A DNA stretch of 11,717 nucleotides from an uncultured Oxalobacter sp. (GCA_934270705.1 CAKQQG010000047.1:1-11717), one strand, 5' to 3'. Positions 1 through 7,139 are shown, counted from the stretch's first letter. Program-made: numbers and translations. The notes: generated by a model from the letters alone, not told the origin.

Positions 1-112
1 CTGCATCGCGTGACTGTTGTTACTTTGCCAACGCCTTGCCGGCGAGAATGCGCCGTTATGGGTGGATACGTGCCAAAATGGACTTCATGCGATACAAGAC
101 GGTGCGAAAAAC

Positions 113-141
113 ATGACGAAACGCGCTCAATGGAATATAGT
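113..141 (+). promoter_or_regulatory. Putative sigma70 promoter of nadB
   Basis: A -35-like ATGACG (113-118, four of six consensus bases) is followed after exactly 17 bases by TATAGT (136-141, five of six). Transcription would start near 148, leaving a leader of about 30 bases before the nadB ATG at 180. The ribosome binding site is weak: only TAAG lies just upstream of the ATG. No other convincing promoter lies in the 179 bases before the gene, although the window starts here and an upstream promoter cannot be excluded. Confidence 0.4.
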
Positions 142-179
142 GTCCGTTTCAGAAACAATCATTGTTCCGGTAATAAGCC

Positions 180-1805
180 ATGAATTTCGATGTCGTTATC
201 GTCGGCAGCGGACTGGCAGGATTGTCCGTTGCCTTGCGTCTTCCAGAAACGTATAAAATCGCACTGATCTGCAAACGCACTTTATGGGAAAGTGCGAGCA
301 ATTTCGCCCAGGGCGGGATCGCCGCCGTACTCGATCCGGCACTGGACAGTATCGAAAAGCATGTCAAGGATACCCTGACGGCGGGCGCCGGACTGTGCGA
401 TGAGGTCGCCACGCGATTCATCGTCGAACACGGCCGGGAAGCGATCGACTGGCTGATCGATCAGGGCGTCCCCTTTTCCAGGGACAAGTCCACACAGACG
501 GGTTATCATCTGACCCGCGAAGGCGGCCACAGCGAACGGCGGATCATCCATGCCGCCGACGCCACCGGTCATGTCGTCCAGCAGACACTGGAAAAAATCA
601 TCCGCAACCGTCCGAACATCCATCTTTTCGAGAATCATTTCGCGGTGGATCTGATCACATCGGAAAAACTCTCGGAAAGCAGCCAGCCTGTCGAATGTTA
701 CGGGCTTTATGTCCTGAACGAGGAAGAAGGCAAGGTACATACCTTCGCGGCACGCCATACTGTGCTGGCGACTGGCGGTGCGGGAAAAGTCTATCTTTAT
801 ACGACCAATCCGGACACCTCGACAGGCGACGGTGTGGCGATGGCATGGCGCGCGGGTTGCCGGGTTTCCAATATGGAATTCGTGCAGTTCCACCCGACCT
901 GTCTGTATCATCCGTATGCCAAGTCGTTCCTGATTTCCGAATCGGTGCGCGGCGAAGGCGGTCTGTTGAAACTGCCGCCGGATGCGGGAGCCGATGCGGG
1001 CATGCGTTTCATGCCGGAACATGATCCGCGCGCCGAACTCGCGCCGCGCGATATCGTGGCGCGCTCCATCGACTTCGAGATGAAAAAACGCGGTCTGGAC
1101 TATGTCCATCTCGATATCAGCCACCAGAGTCCGGAATTTCTCAAGGAACATTTCCCGACGATTTATGCACGTTGCATGGAGCTGGGCATCGATATCACGA
1201 AAGAGCCGATTCCTGTCGTTCCGGCGACGCATTTCACCTGCGGCGGCGTCGTTACCGATACGCTGGGACGTACGGATATCAGGAATCTTTACGCCGTCGG
1301 CGAAACGGCCTGCACCGGACTGCACGGCGCGAACCGGCTCGCAAGCAACTCCCTGCTGGAATGTCTGGTCATCGGCAAGATGGCGGCGGAACATATCGCC
1401 AGCCTGCCCCGGGAACCGTTCCACCAGTTGCCGCAATGGGACGAAAGCCGGGTATCGAACGCCAACGAGGAAGTCGTCATTTCGCACAACTGGGATGAAT
1501 TGCGCCGTTTCATGTGGAATTATGTCGGCATCGTCAGGACGACGAAGCGGCTGGAACGGGCGCAGCGCCGGATTCATCTGTTGCGTGAGGAAATCGACGA
1601 GTATTACGCCAATTTCATCATCAGCAACAATTTGCTGGAATTGCGCAATCTGGTCGATGTCGCCTCGATGATCGTGGAAAGCGCCTTGCTGCGCAAGGAA
1701 AGCCGCGGGCTGCACTTCAATTCGGACTATCCGGCGACCTTCCCGAAAGCCATGCCGACTGTTTTGACGCCATTCAGGAAACGCCCCTCCGCCACTACGG
1801 TCTGA
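180..1805 (+). CDS. nadB: L-aspartate oxidase NadB
   Basis: Flavoprotein that oxidises L-aspartate to iminoaspartate, which NadA then condenses to quinolinate, the first committed product of de novo NAD synthesis; cytoplasmic. The 541-residue product has the family length. The FAD dinucleotide fold opens with GSGLAG (residues 9-14), followed by NFAQGGIAA (41-49). The active-site block TREGGHS (112-118) supplies Glu114, QFHPT is at about 236-240, APRDIVAR carries Arg290, HFTCGG carries His351 and GANRLASNS carries Arg386. The last three match the numbering of the E. coli enzyme as I recall it. A helical C-terminal domain of the succinate dehydrogenase flavoprotein type follows. The first ATG fits the Rossmann start. 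nadA and nadC are not in the window. The gene ends 6 bases from the convergent ankyrin gene, with no terminator between them. Confidence 0.97.
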   Translation: MNFDVVIVGSGLAGLSVALRLPETYKIALICKRTLWESASNFAQGGIAAVLDPALDSIEKHVKDTLTAGAGLCDEVATRFIVEHGREAIDWLIDQGVPFSRDKSTQTGYHLTREGGHSERRIIHAADATGHVVQQTLEKIIRNRPNIHLFENHFAVDLITSEKLSESSQPVECYGLYVLNEEEGKVHTFAARHTVLATGGAGKVYLYTTNPDTSTGDGVAMAWRAGCRVSNMEFVQFHPTCLYHPYAKSFLISESVRGEGGLLKLPPDAGADAGMRFMPEHDPRAELAPRDIVARSIDFEMKKRGLDYVHLDISHQSPEFLKEHFPTIYARCMELGIDITKEPIPVVPATHFTCGGVVTDTLGRTDIRNLYAVGETACTGLHGANRLASNSLLECLVIGKMAAEHIASLPREPFHQLPQWDESRVSNANEEVVISHNWDELRRFMWNYVGIVRTTKRLERAQRRIHLLREEIDEYYANFIISNNLLELRNLVDVASMIVESALLRKESRGLHFNSDYPATFPKAMPTVLTPFRKRPSATTV

Positions 1806-1811
1806 TCTGCG

Positions 1812-2525
1812 TCAAAAGGGAAATTTCGGCAGGACGTTCTTGCGTTTTGCCAGCGCTGCTTCTTTTTTGATACGGTATTCCAGACCCTTGGCGATGTCCG
1901 TATTCTTGTTTTCCCTGGCGAAGTCCATGGCTGTGTAGCCGCGCTGGTTTTTCAGTGTGGCGTCCGCGCCGTTGTCGTGCAGCAGCTTGACGGTATAGAT
2001 ATGCCCTCCCCGGGCGGCCATCATGATCGGTGTGGTGGCGTTGGGCGATACGGCGTCGATGAAAGCATCCTTGTCGAGCAGCATCTGGACGATGCGGTTA
2101 TTGCCGTTCGCGGCGGCATAATGCAGCGGCGCCCAGCCGTTCTTGTTGACTTTCGCCCCCTTGTCCAGAAGGGCCTTGACGGCCTTTTCGTTGCCGTTGT
2201 AACACGCGATCATCAGGGCATTGTCGCCGTTTCGCGCTTCCGCGTCGATACGGGTTCTGCGGTCGGCGAGCAAGACCTCCATGACATCCATCGCGTTTTC
2301 ACGCATGGCCAGAATGAGTCCCGTATCCCCTCTTTCCGGTTCGGCAGTGTTGGGGTCGAACCCGCGTCTGAGCAAGTCCCTGACCTTTCCGGGCTGGTCG
2401 TTTTTGACGGCGATGAACCAGTCTTCGAGCGATCCTGCGTGCGATGTCGTCATGCAACACCACATGAGCAGAAAACACAGGAAGAAACGGAAGGCAAATC
2501 GGCGCAGTGTCATGGATGTCGTCAT
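1812..2525 (-). CDS. Secreted ankyrin-repeat protein
   Basis: A 237-residue protein that begins with a signal peptide: basic RRFAFR (8-13), a hydrophobic core (14-25) and a signal peptidase I site SHA/GS (28-32). The mature protein should therefore be periplasmic or exported. The rest is about six ankyrin repeats, roughly 33-62, 63-97, 98-129, 130-160, 161-193 and 194-219. The best are APLHYAAANGN (132-142) and TPIMMAARGGH (165-175); a Lys-rich tail follows. Ankyrin repeats bind other proteins and the partner cannot be read from the sequence. Two ATG starts are possible (2525 and 2513) and neither has a clear Shine-Dalgarno; both keep the signal peptide. The gene is convergent with nadB and stands alone. 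It is not an enzyme by any visible motif. Confidence 0.85.
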   Translation of the reverse strand: MTTSMTLRRFAFRFFLCFLLMWCCMTTSHAGSLEDWFIAVKNDQPGKVRDLLRRGFDPNTAEPERGDTGLILAMRENAMDVMEVLLADRRTRIDAEARNGDNALMIACYNGNEKAVKALLDKGAKVNKNGWAPLHYAAANGNNRIVQMLLDKDAFIDAVSPNATTPIMMAARGGHIYTVKLLHDNGADATLKNQRGYTAMDFARENKNTDIAKGLEYRIKKEAALAKRKNVLPKFPF

Positions 2526-2556
2526 GGCGGGAAAATTGAAAGTTCGATTGTCGCGT

Positions 2557-2562
2557 ATTATG
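2557..2562 (-). promoter_or_regulatory. Possible -10 element of the ankyrin gene
   Basis: On the minus strand CATAAT (five of six consensus bases) lies 31 bases before the ATG at 2525. No good -35 hexamer is found 16-18 bases upstream, so this rests on the -10 match and its position only. Confidence 0.22.
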
Positions 2563-2751
2563 CGGTAAATTTCATCGTCCCCGAAATGCGATGCATCATT
2601 CCTGCAACGGATGGCCGGTTTGCCGGGTGCCGGCGGTTTGTCCTTGCCGCGCCTGCCGCTTTCCGCGCAATGCCTTTTTATCCCGTCCGCGATCGCCGGC
2701 GGGAAACAGGATATTCCGGTGCCGGATAAATCGCCGGATAATGATGAATAT

Positions 2752-2765
2752 ATTTACATGTAAAT
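2752..2765. repeat. 14-bp perfect palindrome ATTTACATGTAAAT
   Basis: A perfect inverted repeat with no spacer, flanked by ATGATG on the left and its complement CATCAT on the right (with a 5-base asymmetric interruption on the left). Its arms TTACATG/CATGTAA recur as a spaced inverted repeat at 3010-3045. It could be a dimeric regulator site or chance in AT-rich DNA. Confidence 0.5.
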
Positions 2766-2879
2766 CATCATGGACGGTTTTTTTTGATCGGGAATGATTG
2801 CATTGCCAATGGTGAAAAATGTTTGCTGACAGTGAACCCGATTATTTTTCTGTAAATGGAATCAATCAGGAATGCGGTA

Positions 2880-3104
2880 ATGGAAATAATCGGGATTTAC
2901 GATGTATTTGAAAAGTTTTTTAAGGAAAATAAAAAAACGGAAAATCGTCTTTTTCAGAAAAGACATGTCTGTTTTTACATATATCCGGAAATGGATAATA
3001 TGTGGTTTTTTACATGGATATTCCGTTTCGGATTATTTCATGTAATTGGAAACAAGAGCGGGGAAGAAAGGGAAACGCTGTTCGAAGCGTTTGCAAGATA
3101 CTGA
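2880..3104 (+). CDS. Hypothetical protein, orphan 74 codons, AT-rich
   Basis: I do not recognise this product. The frame is open from 2856, but the ATG at 2880 is preferred because AGGA (2868-2871) sits 8 bases before it, while 2856 has no ribosome binding site. The 74-residue product is basic and Lys/Asn-rich at the start, has an aromatic middle (MDNMWFFTWIFRFGLF) and an acidic end (SGEERETLFEAFARY). The aromatic stretch is too short and too interrupted by charge for a confident membrane segment. Codon use is AAA/TTT/ATA-rich, quite unlike the G+C-rich neighbours, which suggests either foreign origin or non-coding AT-rich DNA. Two imperfect hairpins lie inside it. Any transcript would probably run to the hairpin at 3374-3403. 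It may be spurious. Confidence 0.3.
   Translation: MEIIGIYDVFEKFFKENKKTENRLFQKRHVCFYIYPEMDNMWFFTWIFRFGLFHVIGNKSGEERETLFEAFARY
3010..3045. repeat. Spaced inverted repeat TTACATG ... CATGTAA
   Basis: Seven-base arms at 3010-3016 and 3039-3045 enclose an inner hairpin TCCG-TTT-CGGA (3022-3032). The arms equal those of the palindrome at 2752-2765. Just upstream, 2977-3003 forms another imperfect hairpin (ACATATATCC against GGATAATATGT, one bulged base). All lie inside the orphan AT-rich ORF. Confidence 0.4.
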
Positions 3105-3125
3105 TTTGAAAGGATTTTTACGGCA

Positions 3126-3158
3126 GAAACAAAAACGGAGATTGCATGTGCAATCTCC
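3126..3158 (-). terminator. Intrinsic terminator of the 28-codon ORF
   Basis: Read on the minus strand, GGAGATTGC, a four-base loop ACAT and GCAATCTCC form a perfect 9-bp stem (3137-3158). It is followed directly by GTTTTTGTTTC. It starts 22 bases after the stop codon of the small ORF. On the plus strand the stem is followed by TTCCCTG and not by a T tract, so it terminates only minus-strand transcription. Confidence 0.85.
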
Positions 3159-3179
3159 TTCCCTGATATGGCATGATGA

Positions 3180-3266
3180 TCAGACTGCCTGAACCCACAG
3201 AGTGGTGATAACGACACCGGCGATTACGATGAACAGGGTTCTCAGAATCATGGAAGAGTTTTTCAT
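3180..3266 (-). CDS. Putative small single-span membrane protein, 28 aa
   Basis: A 28-codon ORF too short for usual gene callers. It starts ATG AAA AAC TCT TCC ATG and ends in TGA at 3180. A strong Shine-Dalgarno AAGGA (3274-3278) lies 7 bases before the ATG, and an intrinsic terminator follows 22 bases after the stop. The peptide is a short polar head (MKNSS, then Met6 and Arg9) followed by one hydrophobic stretch of about 15-18 residues (LFIVIAGVVITTLWV) and a very short tail ending QAV. Lys2 and Arg9 at the N-terminal side suggest the N-terminus faces the cytoplasm. Codons are mostly common ones (CTG, ATC, GTT, ACC, GGT). I do not recognise the family. Size and shape resemble small subunits of membrane complexes and type I toxin peptides, but no specific match is claimed. 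It is monocistronic. Confidence 0.65.
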   Translation of the reverse strand: MKNSSMILRTLFIVIAGVVITTLWVQAV

Positions 3267-3273
3267 GATAAAT

Positions 3274-3278
3274 TCCTT
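3274..3278 (-). promoter_or_regulatory. Ribosome binding site of the 28-codon ORF
   Basis: AAGGA on the minus strand with a 7-base spacer to the ATG at 3266. It is one of the best Shine-Dalgarno sites in the window and the main reason to call the small ORF. Confidence 0.65.
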
Positions 3279-3337
3279 ACAATTCTCTGGTTAGTTGGTG
3301 ATGAAATGCACCTCTTTTACATTGCCTTCCGGCTTGA

Positions 3338-3366
3338 AGTATCGTTGGTGCTCACGTTGAAAACAA
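3338..3366 (-). promoter_or_regulatory. Tentative promoter of the 28-codon ORF
   Basis: On the minus strand TTGTTT (3361-3366) is separated by 17 bases from GATACT (3338-3343). These match the consensus at three and four of six bases. It would give a leader of roughly 65 bases. Nothing better was found between the hairpin at 3374-3403 and the start codon, so this is the best available candidate only. Confidence 0.22.
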
Positions 3367-3373
3367 TTCTACT

Positions 3374-3403
3374 CCCCTTTTTTCAAAAGGGGTAGTTTTT
3401 TTT
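3374..3403 (+). terminator. Plus-strand intrinsic terminator, antisense to the small gene's leader
   Basis: CCCCTTTT (3374-3381), loop TTC and AAAAGGGG (3385-3392) form an 8-bp stem, followed by TAG and eight T (3396-3403). The nearest plus-strand ORF is the orphan one ending at 3104, almost 270 bases upstream. A transcript ending here would therefore be complementary to the leader, and perhaps the body, of the minus-strand 28-codon gene. On the minus strand the stem is not followed by a T tract. Confidence 0.6.
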
Positions 3404-3425
3404 CAAATATCGTTCAAAAAAACCG

Positions 3426-3457
3426 AAAAACCGGTTTGATATGAAAAACCGGTTTTT
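3426..3457 (-). terminator. Terminator of the mltG-tmk-holB-tatD operon
   Basis: A 12-bp stem, AAAAACCGGTTT (3426-3437) against AAACCGGTTTTT (3446-3457), encloses an 8-base loop. It lies 28 bases after the tatD stop. On the minus strand the stem ends in a T run followed by CGG and seven more T. On the plus strand it ends in six T, so it is bidirectional in form. Confidence 0.85.
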
Positions 3458-3484
3458 TATGCAAGGATGTTTCAAGGTGTTTTT

Positions 3485-4285
3485 TCAGTCCTTGACGGTT
3501 GTATTTTCCAGACCGAAAAGCCTGAAATAGTTTTCGGATGTGTGTCGTGCGATACGTTCGACTGACATGCCCTTGACCATGGCGAGCTGTTTGGCGACTT
3601 CGGTGACGAATGCCGGTTCGTTGGTCTTGCCGCGGTACGGTTGCGGCGTCAGCCATGGACAATCGGTTTCGATCAGGATGCGGTCCAGCGGAATCAGGCG
3701 GGCGAGCGAGCGCAGGTTTTTGGATGCCGGATAGGTCAGCACACCTGAAAAGGAAATGTAAAAGCCCATGTCCAGCGCGGCTTTCGCAATCGGCATGGTT
3801 TCGGAAAAACAGTGCATGATGCCGCCGAAACCGCCCTTGTCCAGTCCGGCCCCTTCTTCCTGAAGTACCTGGATGGTATCTTCCGCCGCCTGCCGGGTAT
3901 GGATGACCAGCGGTTTGCCGACCTTTCTCGAGGCGCGGATTTGTGCACGGAAACGGTCCCATTGCCATTTCTGGCGGGGTTTGACGCGATAGTAGTCCAG
4001 TCCGGTTTCGCCGATGGCGACGACTTTCGGGTGACGTGCCAGTTCCACCAGTTCGTCGATATCGATTTCACCGACATCCTTCGGGTCCGGATTGGGATGA
4101 ACCCCGACGGTCGCGTGGATGTTGTCGTGCTTTTCCGCCAGCGCCAGCGCGGCCGGAAAGTCCGCAAGGCTGATGGTAACACACAGGGCATGGCTGACCT
4201 TGTTTTCGGCCATGTTGCGCAATACTTCGTCCTGGCGTTTGGCCAGTTCCCGCAGATGGATGTGGCAATGTGAATCGACGTACAT
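3485..4285 (-). CDS. tatD: TatD family metal-dependent nuclease
   Basis: A TIM-barrel amidohydrolase-fold enzyme of the TatD/YcfH/YjjV group: metal-dependent DNases or phosphoesterases, cytoplasmic, implicated in DNA repair or turnover. The exact substrate of this member is unknown. The metal ligands are all present: DSHCH (His6 and His8), GETGLDYY (Glu93), VIHTRQ (His129), IMHCFSE (His158) and ETDCPWLTP (Asp208). I start at the ATG at 4285 because family members begin with a short M-[FY]-VDSHCH segment, giving 266 residues. A GTG at 4339, 3 bases after the holB stop, would add 18 unlikely residues. It is the last gene of the operon, 57 bases after holB, and is followed by a strong terminator. 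Confidence 0.93.
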   Translation of the reverse strand: MYVDSHCHIHLRELAKRQDEVLRNMAENKVSHALCVTISLADFPAALALAEKHDNIHATVGVHPNPDPKDVGEIDIDELVELARHPKVVAIGETGLDYYRVKPRQKWQWDRFRAQIRASRKVGKPLVIHTRQAAEDTIQVLQEEGAGLDKGGFGGIMHCFSETMPIAKAALDMGFYISFSGVLTYPASKNLRSLARLIPLDRILIETDCPWLTPQPYRGKTNEPAFVTEVAKQLAMVKGMSVERIARHTSENYFRLFGLENTTVKD

Positions 4286-4342
4286 AATCGGACAAATCGG
4301 ATTGGGTTGGAAGCAGGCCGGTATTTTACAGAAATTCACCGC

Positions 4343-5413
4343 TTACGGCGAAAAAATCTTCCGGTAGTCAAGCAGCATATCCTCGATCGCCAGACGGGCC
4401 ACCAGCGGATGGTCGGCCACCCGTTTGCGTTCTCCGCTTTCGCGGATGGTTTCGGCAAGTTGCAGGCTGTCGGCGCGGGCGGCCGCTTTTTCCAGTTGCT
4501 GGCGGTATGCGGGATAATAACGGATATGCCCTGCGCCACGCAGCAAGAGCATGTCGCACAGCCAGCGCTGGTACCAGGTGAGAATGTCGCCCATCGGGAC
4601 TTTCTGGAGTTTTTCCGCGGCGGCAAGCAGCGCTGCATCGTCCGGCATGGACAGGGTATTGAGCAAAATCGTCATTTCCTCGCGTTCGCCCTGCTGTGCC
4701 TGGATCAGCGCCTGGACAGGTGCGCCGCCTTCCTGTGCCAGCCAGTTTTCCGCGTTTGCGATGCCCTGTCGCGTCAGCCAGTCGCATGCCAGATCGTGGT
4801 CGGGCATGGAAAAAGCCACCTTGAAGCAGCGCGACATGATTGTCGGCAACAGGGCGTCCGGATGATGCGCAAGCAAAATGAAGAGCGTTTGCGGTGGGGG
4901 TTCTTCCAGCATTTTCAACAGTGCGTTCGAGGATTCGGACGTCATGGCTTCCGCCGGATAGATGAACACGATGCGCCGCCCGCCGCGGTGGGTGGAAATA
5001 TTGATGAAATCCGCCAGCGCACGGATACGGTCGATCCCGATTTTGCGGGACGGTTCACGCGAGCTTTTCGCCGAAGATGTTTCTGTTTCGGCGGATGCTG
5101 CAAAATCCCCTGAGGGTTCGATACCGCGTGCGATTTCCAGCGCTTCTGGCATTACCGCGCGATAGTCGGGGTGAGTTCGCAAATCGAACCAGTGGCAGGA
5201 TTCGCAGGCATTGCAGGGGTCGCCGTTTTCCGGACGGTTTTCGCACAGCAAGGCTTTGGCGAACGTTTCGGCGAAGGTGTCGATGCCGGTGCCTGACGGA
5301 CCGTAAAACAACAGCGCGTGCGGCAGTTTCGGTTCGGTCCGTTTGATGAACCGCCATTTTTCAAGATGCCATGGATAAACGGTATTTTCCGTATTTTCAG
5401 TAGGTTGCGCCAT
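4343..5413 (-). CDS. holB: DNA polymerase III subunit delta'
   Basis: Stator subunit of the clamp loader that opens and loads the beta sliding clamp at primer-template junctions. AAA+ domain: HALLFYGPSGTG (32-43), where the Walker A Lys-Thr is replaced by Ile44-Asp45, as expected for a subunit that does not hydrolyse ATP. A zinc module follows with Cys57, Cys67, Cys70 and Cys73, then NALLKMLEEP (163-172) and the SRC motif (194-196), then the helical collar domain. At 356 residues it is slightly longer than E. coli HolB. Part of the excess is a Ser/Glu-rich insert (about 101-122) between the zinc module and the IGIDRIR segment. It starts 18 bases after the tmk stop and has no strong Shine-Dalgarno, so it may depend on upstream translation. 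Confidence 0.94.
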   Translation of the reverse strand: MAQPTENTENTVYPWHLEKWRFIKRTEPKLPHALLFYGPSGTGIDTFAETFAKALLCENRPENGDPCNACESCHWFDLRTHPDYRAVMPEALEIARGIEPSGDFAASAETETSSAKSSREPSRKIGIDRIRALADFINISTHRGGRRIVFIYPAEAMTSESSNALLKMLEEPPPQTLFILLAHHPDALLPTIMSRCFKVAFSMPDHDLACDWLTRQGIANAENWLAQEGGAPVQALIQAQQGEREEMTILLNTLSMPDDAALLAAAEKLQKVPMGDILTWYQRWLCDMLLLRGAGHIRYYPAYRQQLEKAAARADSLQLAETIRESGERKRVADHPLVARLAIEDMLLDYRKIFSP

Positions 5414-5431
5414 TGTCTTGATATTTTGCTT

Positions 5432-6085
5432 TTATTTTGTAGCCATGTCTGTCGATGTCATCGTGTCGATCAGTGTGCGGATCGTATCGCGGATTTCGGC
5501 GATCGGACGGGAGCTGTCGATGATCCGGAAACGCTGCGGAAAGGCCCCGGCACGATTCAGGTAGGCTTGCCGCACCCGATTGAAAAAGACGGCTTTTTCC
5601 CGTTCGAACTTGTCGGGGGATCGCACGGCGGCAAGGCGTTCGGCGGCGGTTTCTGGAGACACGTCGAACAGCAGGGTCATATCCGGCTGCAAGTGCGGAT
5701 GCACCCAGCGTTCCAGCGCTTCGAGTCTGGCGACATCGAGCATGCGTCCCCCGCCCTGATAGGCGAAAGAAGCGTCGGTGAAACGGTCTGAGAGCACCCA
5801 GTCGCCACGACGCAATGCCGGTTCGATGACTTGTGCGATGTGCTCGCGTCTGGCGGCGAACATCAGCAGCGCTTCCGTTTCGGCGTGCATGGGCGTATGC
5901 AGCAGCAATTCGCGCAGTTTTTCGCCCAGCGGCGTGCCGCCCGGTTCCCGGGTGACGACGACGGTAAGATTGCGTTCGCGCAAGAGTCCGGCGACATAGT
6001 CGATATGGGTCGATTTGCCTGCGCCGTCGATTCCCTCGAATGTCAGAAAACGGCCTTTGTATGAATGCTGTGCGTTCGGATTCAT
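5432..6085 (-). CDS. tmk: Thymidylate kinase
   Basis: Phosphorylates dTMP to dTDP with ATP, the step shared by the de novo and salvage routes to dTTP; cytoplasmic. The P-loop is GIDGAGKST (18-26). [11 protein letters not shown] (45-55) belongs to the dTMP site, and the DR motif is Asp100-Arg101 in [16 protein letters not shown]. The lid around 150-164 contains basic residues (Arg150, Arg155, Lys159, Arg162, Lys164) while the P-loop has Ala22 in place of Arg. That is the arrangement of the E. coli-type (class II) enzymes. The 217-residue length is normal. Its ATG overlaps the mltG stop as ATGA (6082-6085), which indicates translational coupling. Confidence 0.96.
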   Translation of the reverse strand: MNPNAQHSYKGRFLTFEGIDGAGKSTHIDYVAGLLRERNLTVVVTREPGGTPLGEKLRELLLHTPMHAETEALLMFAARREHIAQVIEPALRRGDWVLSDRFTDASFAYQGGGRMLDVARLEALERWVHPHLQPDMTLLFDVSPETAAERLAAVRSPDKFEREKAVFFNRVRQAYLNRAGAFPQRFRIIDSSRPIAEIRDTIRTLIDTMTSTDMATK

Positions 6086-7083
6086 CGGATATATTTGTCA
6101 ACTGCCCGGTTGTGTTCGTCAAGACTCCGGGAAAAATGGCTGGTGCCGTCTCCGCGTGCGACGAAGTACAGCGCGTCGGTTTCCGCCGGATAGAAAGCGG
6201 CTTCCAGCGATTCGCTGCCCGGCAATGCGATCGGTGTCGGGGGCAATCCGTACCGGGTATAGGTATTGTAGGGTGTATCGGTTCGCAAGTCGATTTTGCG
6301 GATTCTTCCCTTGTACCGTTCTCCCATGCCGTAGATCACGGTCGGATCGGTCTGGAGTTTCATGCCGATTTTCAGACGGTTGGCGAATACGCCGGAAATC
6401 ATGTCGCGGTCGCCCGGATGGCCGGTTTCCTTTTCGATGATCGAGGCCATGATCAGGGCTTCGTAAGGTGTCTTGTAGGGCAATGCCGGATCGCGGTTTT
6501 CCCAGAGAGCATCAAGCCGCATCATCATGGCCTGATAGGCTTGCCGGTATATCTCTGTGTCTTCGGCACCGCGGCGGAACAGATACGTGTCCGGGAAGAA
6601 CAGCCCTTCGCCTGCGCGGTAGTCGATACCGAGTTTTTTCAGGAGTTCGCGTTCGGACAATGTCGCCGTTTCGTGTTTCAGGGCGGGATGCCTGGCGATG
6701 GCGTTCCGCATCTGCCGGAAGTTCCAGCCTTCGATGATGGTCAGGGACTCCATGGCGAAGATCCCTTTGGTGATTTTTTCCAGCAGTCTGGCCGGCGTTT
6801 CGCCCGCCTTGAGCACATACGGTCCGGCCCGCAAGGCGGTACTGTTGCCGGTGAGGCGTACCAGTATGACGAACAGCGTTTCATTGAGCGGAACATCCTG
6901 TCTGGCGAGCTGCGCCGTCACGTTTTTGACTGTCGCGCCGGGCGCGATTTCGAAGTCGATCGCCCTGCCCTGTCCGAATACCGGCATGTGCGCCCAGCAA
7001 AACAGCGCGATGACGGCAAGAGAGACGGCCGTTATCGCCACAGTGAGGGCGACAAGGATTTTTCTTTTGGCGGACTGCTTCAT
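6082..7083 (-). CDS. mltG: Endolytic murein transglycosylase MltG
   Basis: Inner-membrane lytic transglycosylase (YceG family) that cleaves nascent glycan strands and is thought to terminate their elongation. I start at the ATG at 7083, giving 333 residues. The open frame continues upstream to 7374 only because it crosses the divergent ygfZ gene. After KQSAKRK comes one membrane helix (9-30), then a periplasmic part with a LysM-like segment (about 40-107). The catalytic block [11 protein letters not shown] places the glutamate at 217, next to the E. coli position 218. [17 protein letters not shown] and [13 protein letters not shown] follow, both typical of the family. It is the first gene of the operon. 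No clear Shine-Dalgarno precedes the ATG. Confidence 0.95.
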   Translation of the reverse strand: MKQSAKRKILVALTVAITAVSLAVIALFCWAHMPVFGQGRAIDFEIAPGATVKNVTAQLARQDVPLNETLFVILVRLTGNSTALRAGPYVLKAGETPARLLEKITKGIFAMESLTIIEGWNFRQMRNAIARHPALKHETATLSERELLKKLGIDYRAGEGLFFPDTYLFRRGAEDTEIYRQAYQAMMMRLDALWENRDPALPYKTPYEALIMASIIEKETGHPGDRDMISGVFANRLKIGMKLQTDPTVIYGMGERYKGRIRKIDLRTDTPYNTYTRYGLPPTPIALPGSESLEAAFYPAETDALYFVARGDGTSHFSRSLDEHNRAVDKYIR

Positions 7084-7139
7084 GCAAAACGGTCGTATCA
7101 GGACGGTTTGACAAAGATCATCATGAAAGGGAAAAAGAG

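Larger units (their letters stand above)
2526..2879. other. Intergenic region, no convincing gene
   Basis: About 350 bases lie between the ankyrin gene and the orphan ORF. The left part (to about 2740) is G+C-rich and the right part turns sharply AT-rich. It holds a possible -10 for the ankyrin gene (2557-2562), a direct repeat of GCCGGATAA (2721-2729 and 2733-2741, period 12) and a 14-bp palindrome (2752-2765). A 50-codon open frame (2611-2763, plus) has no ribosome binding site and no recognisable product, so it is not called. Confidence 0.6.

Noticed and set aside
282..1715. A 477-codon open frame antisense to nadB
   Set aside because: nadB is unambiguous with all catalytic residues. The antisense frame gives no recognisable protein and is the usual mirror of G+C-rich codon use.
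1977..2729. A 250-codon plus-strand frame over the ankyrin gene
   Set aside because: The minus-strand protein has a signal peptide and six ankyrin repeats; the plus frame has no recognisable features.
2611..2763. A 50-codon plus-strand ORF ending at the 14-bp palindrome
   Set aside because: Codon use is similar to the neighbours, but it has no ribosome binding site, no recognised product and lies in the leader region of the ankyrin gene. It could be a gene remnant, but support is too thin.
4286..4339. GTG start for tatD 18 codons upstream
   Set aside because: The family begins directly at the VDSHCH segment; the added residues (including two Cys and several Pro) look non-native and no better ribosome site is gained.
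4307..5113. A 268-codon plus-strand frame antisense to holB
   Set aside because: Shadow of holB, rich in Arg, His and Gln with no domain.
7108..7113. Perfect TTGACA as -35 for ygfZ
   Set aside because: No -10-like hexamer lies 16-19 bases downstream; the nearest, TATACT at 7142, is 28 bases away.
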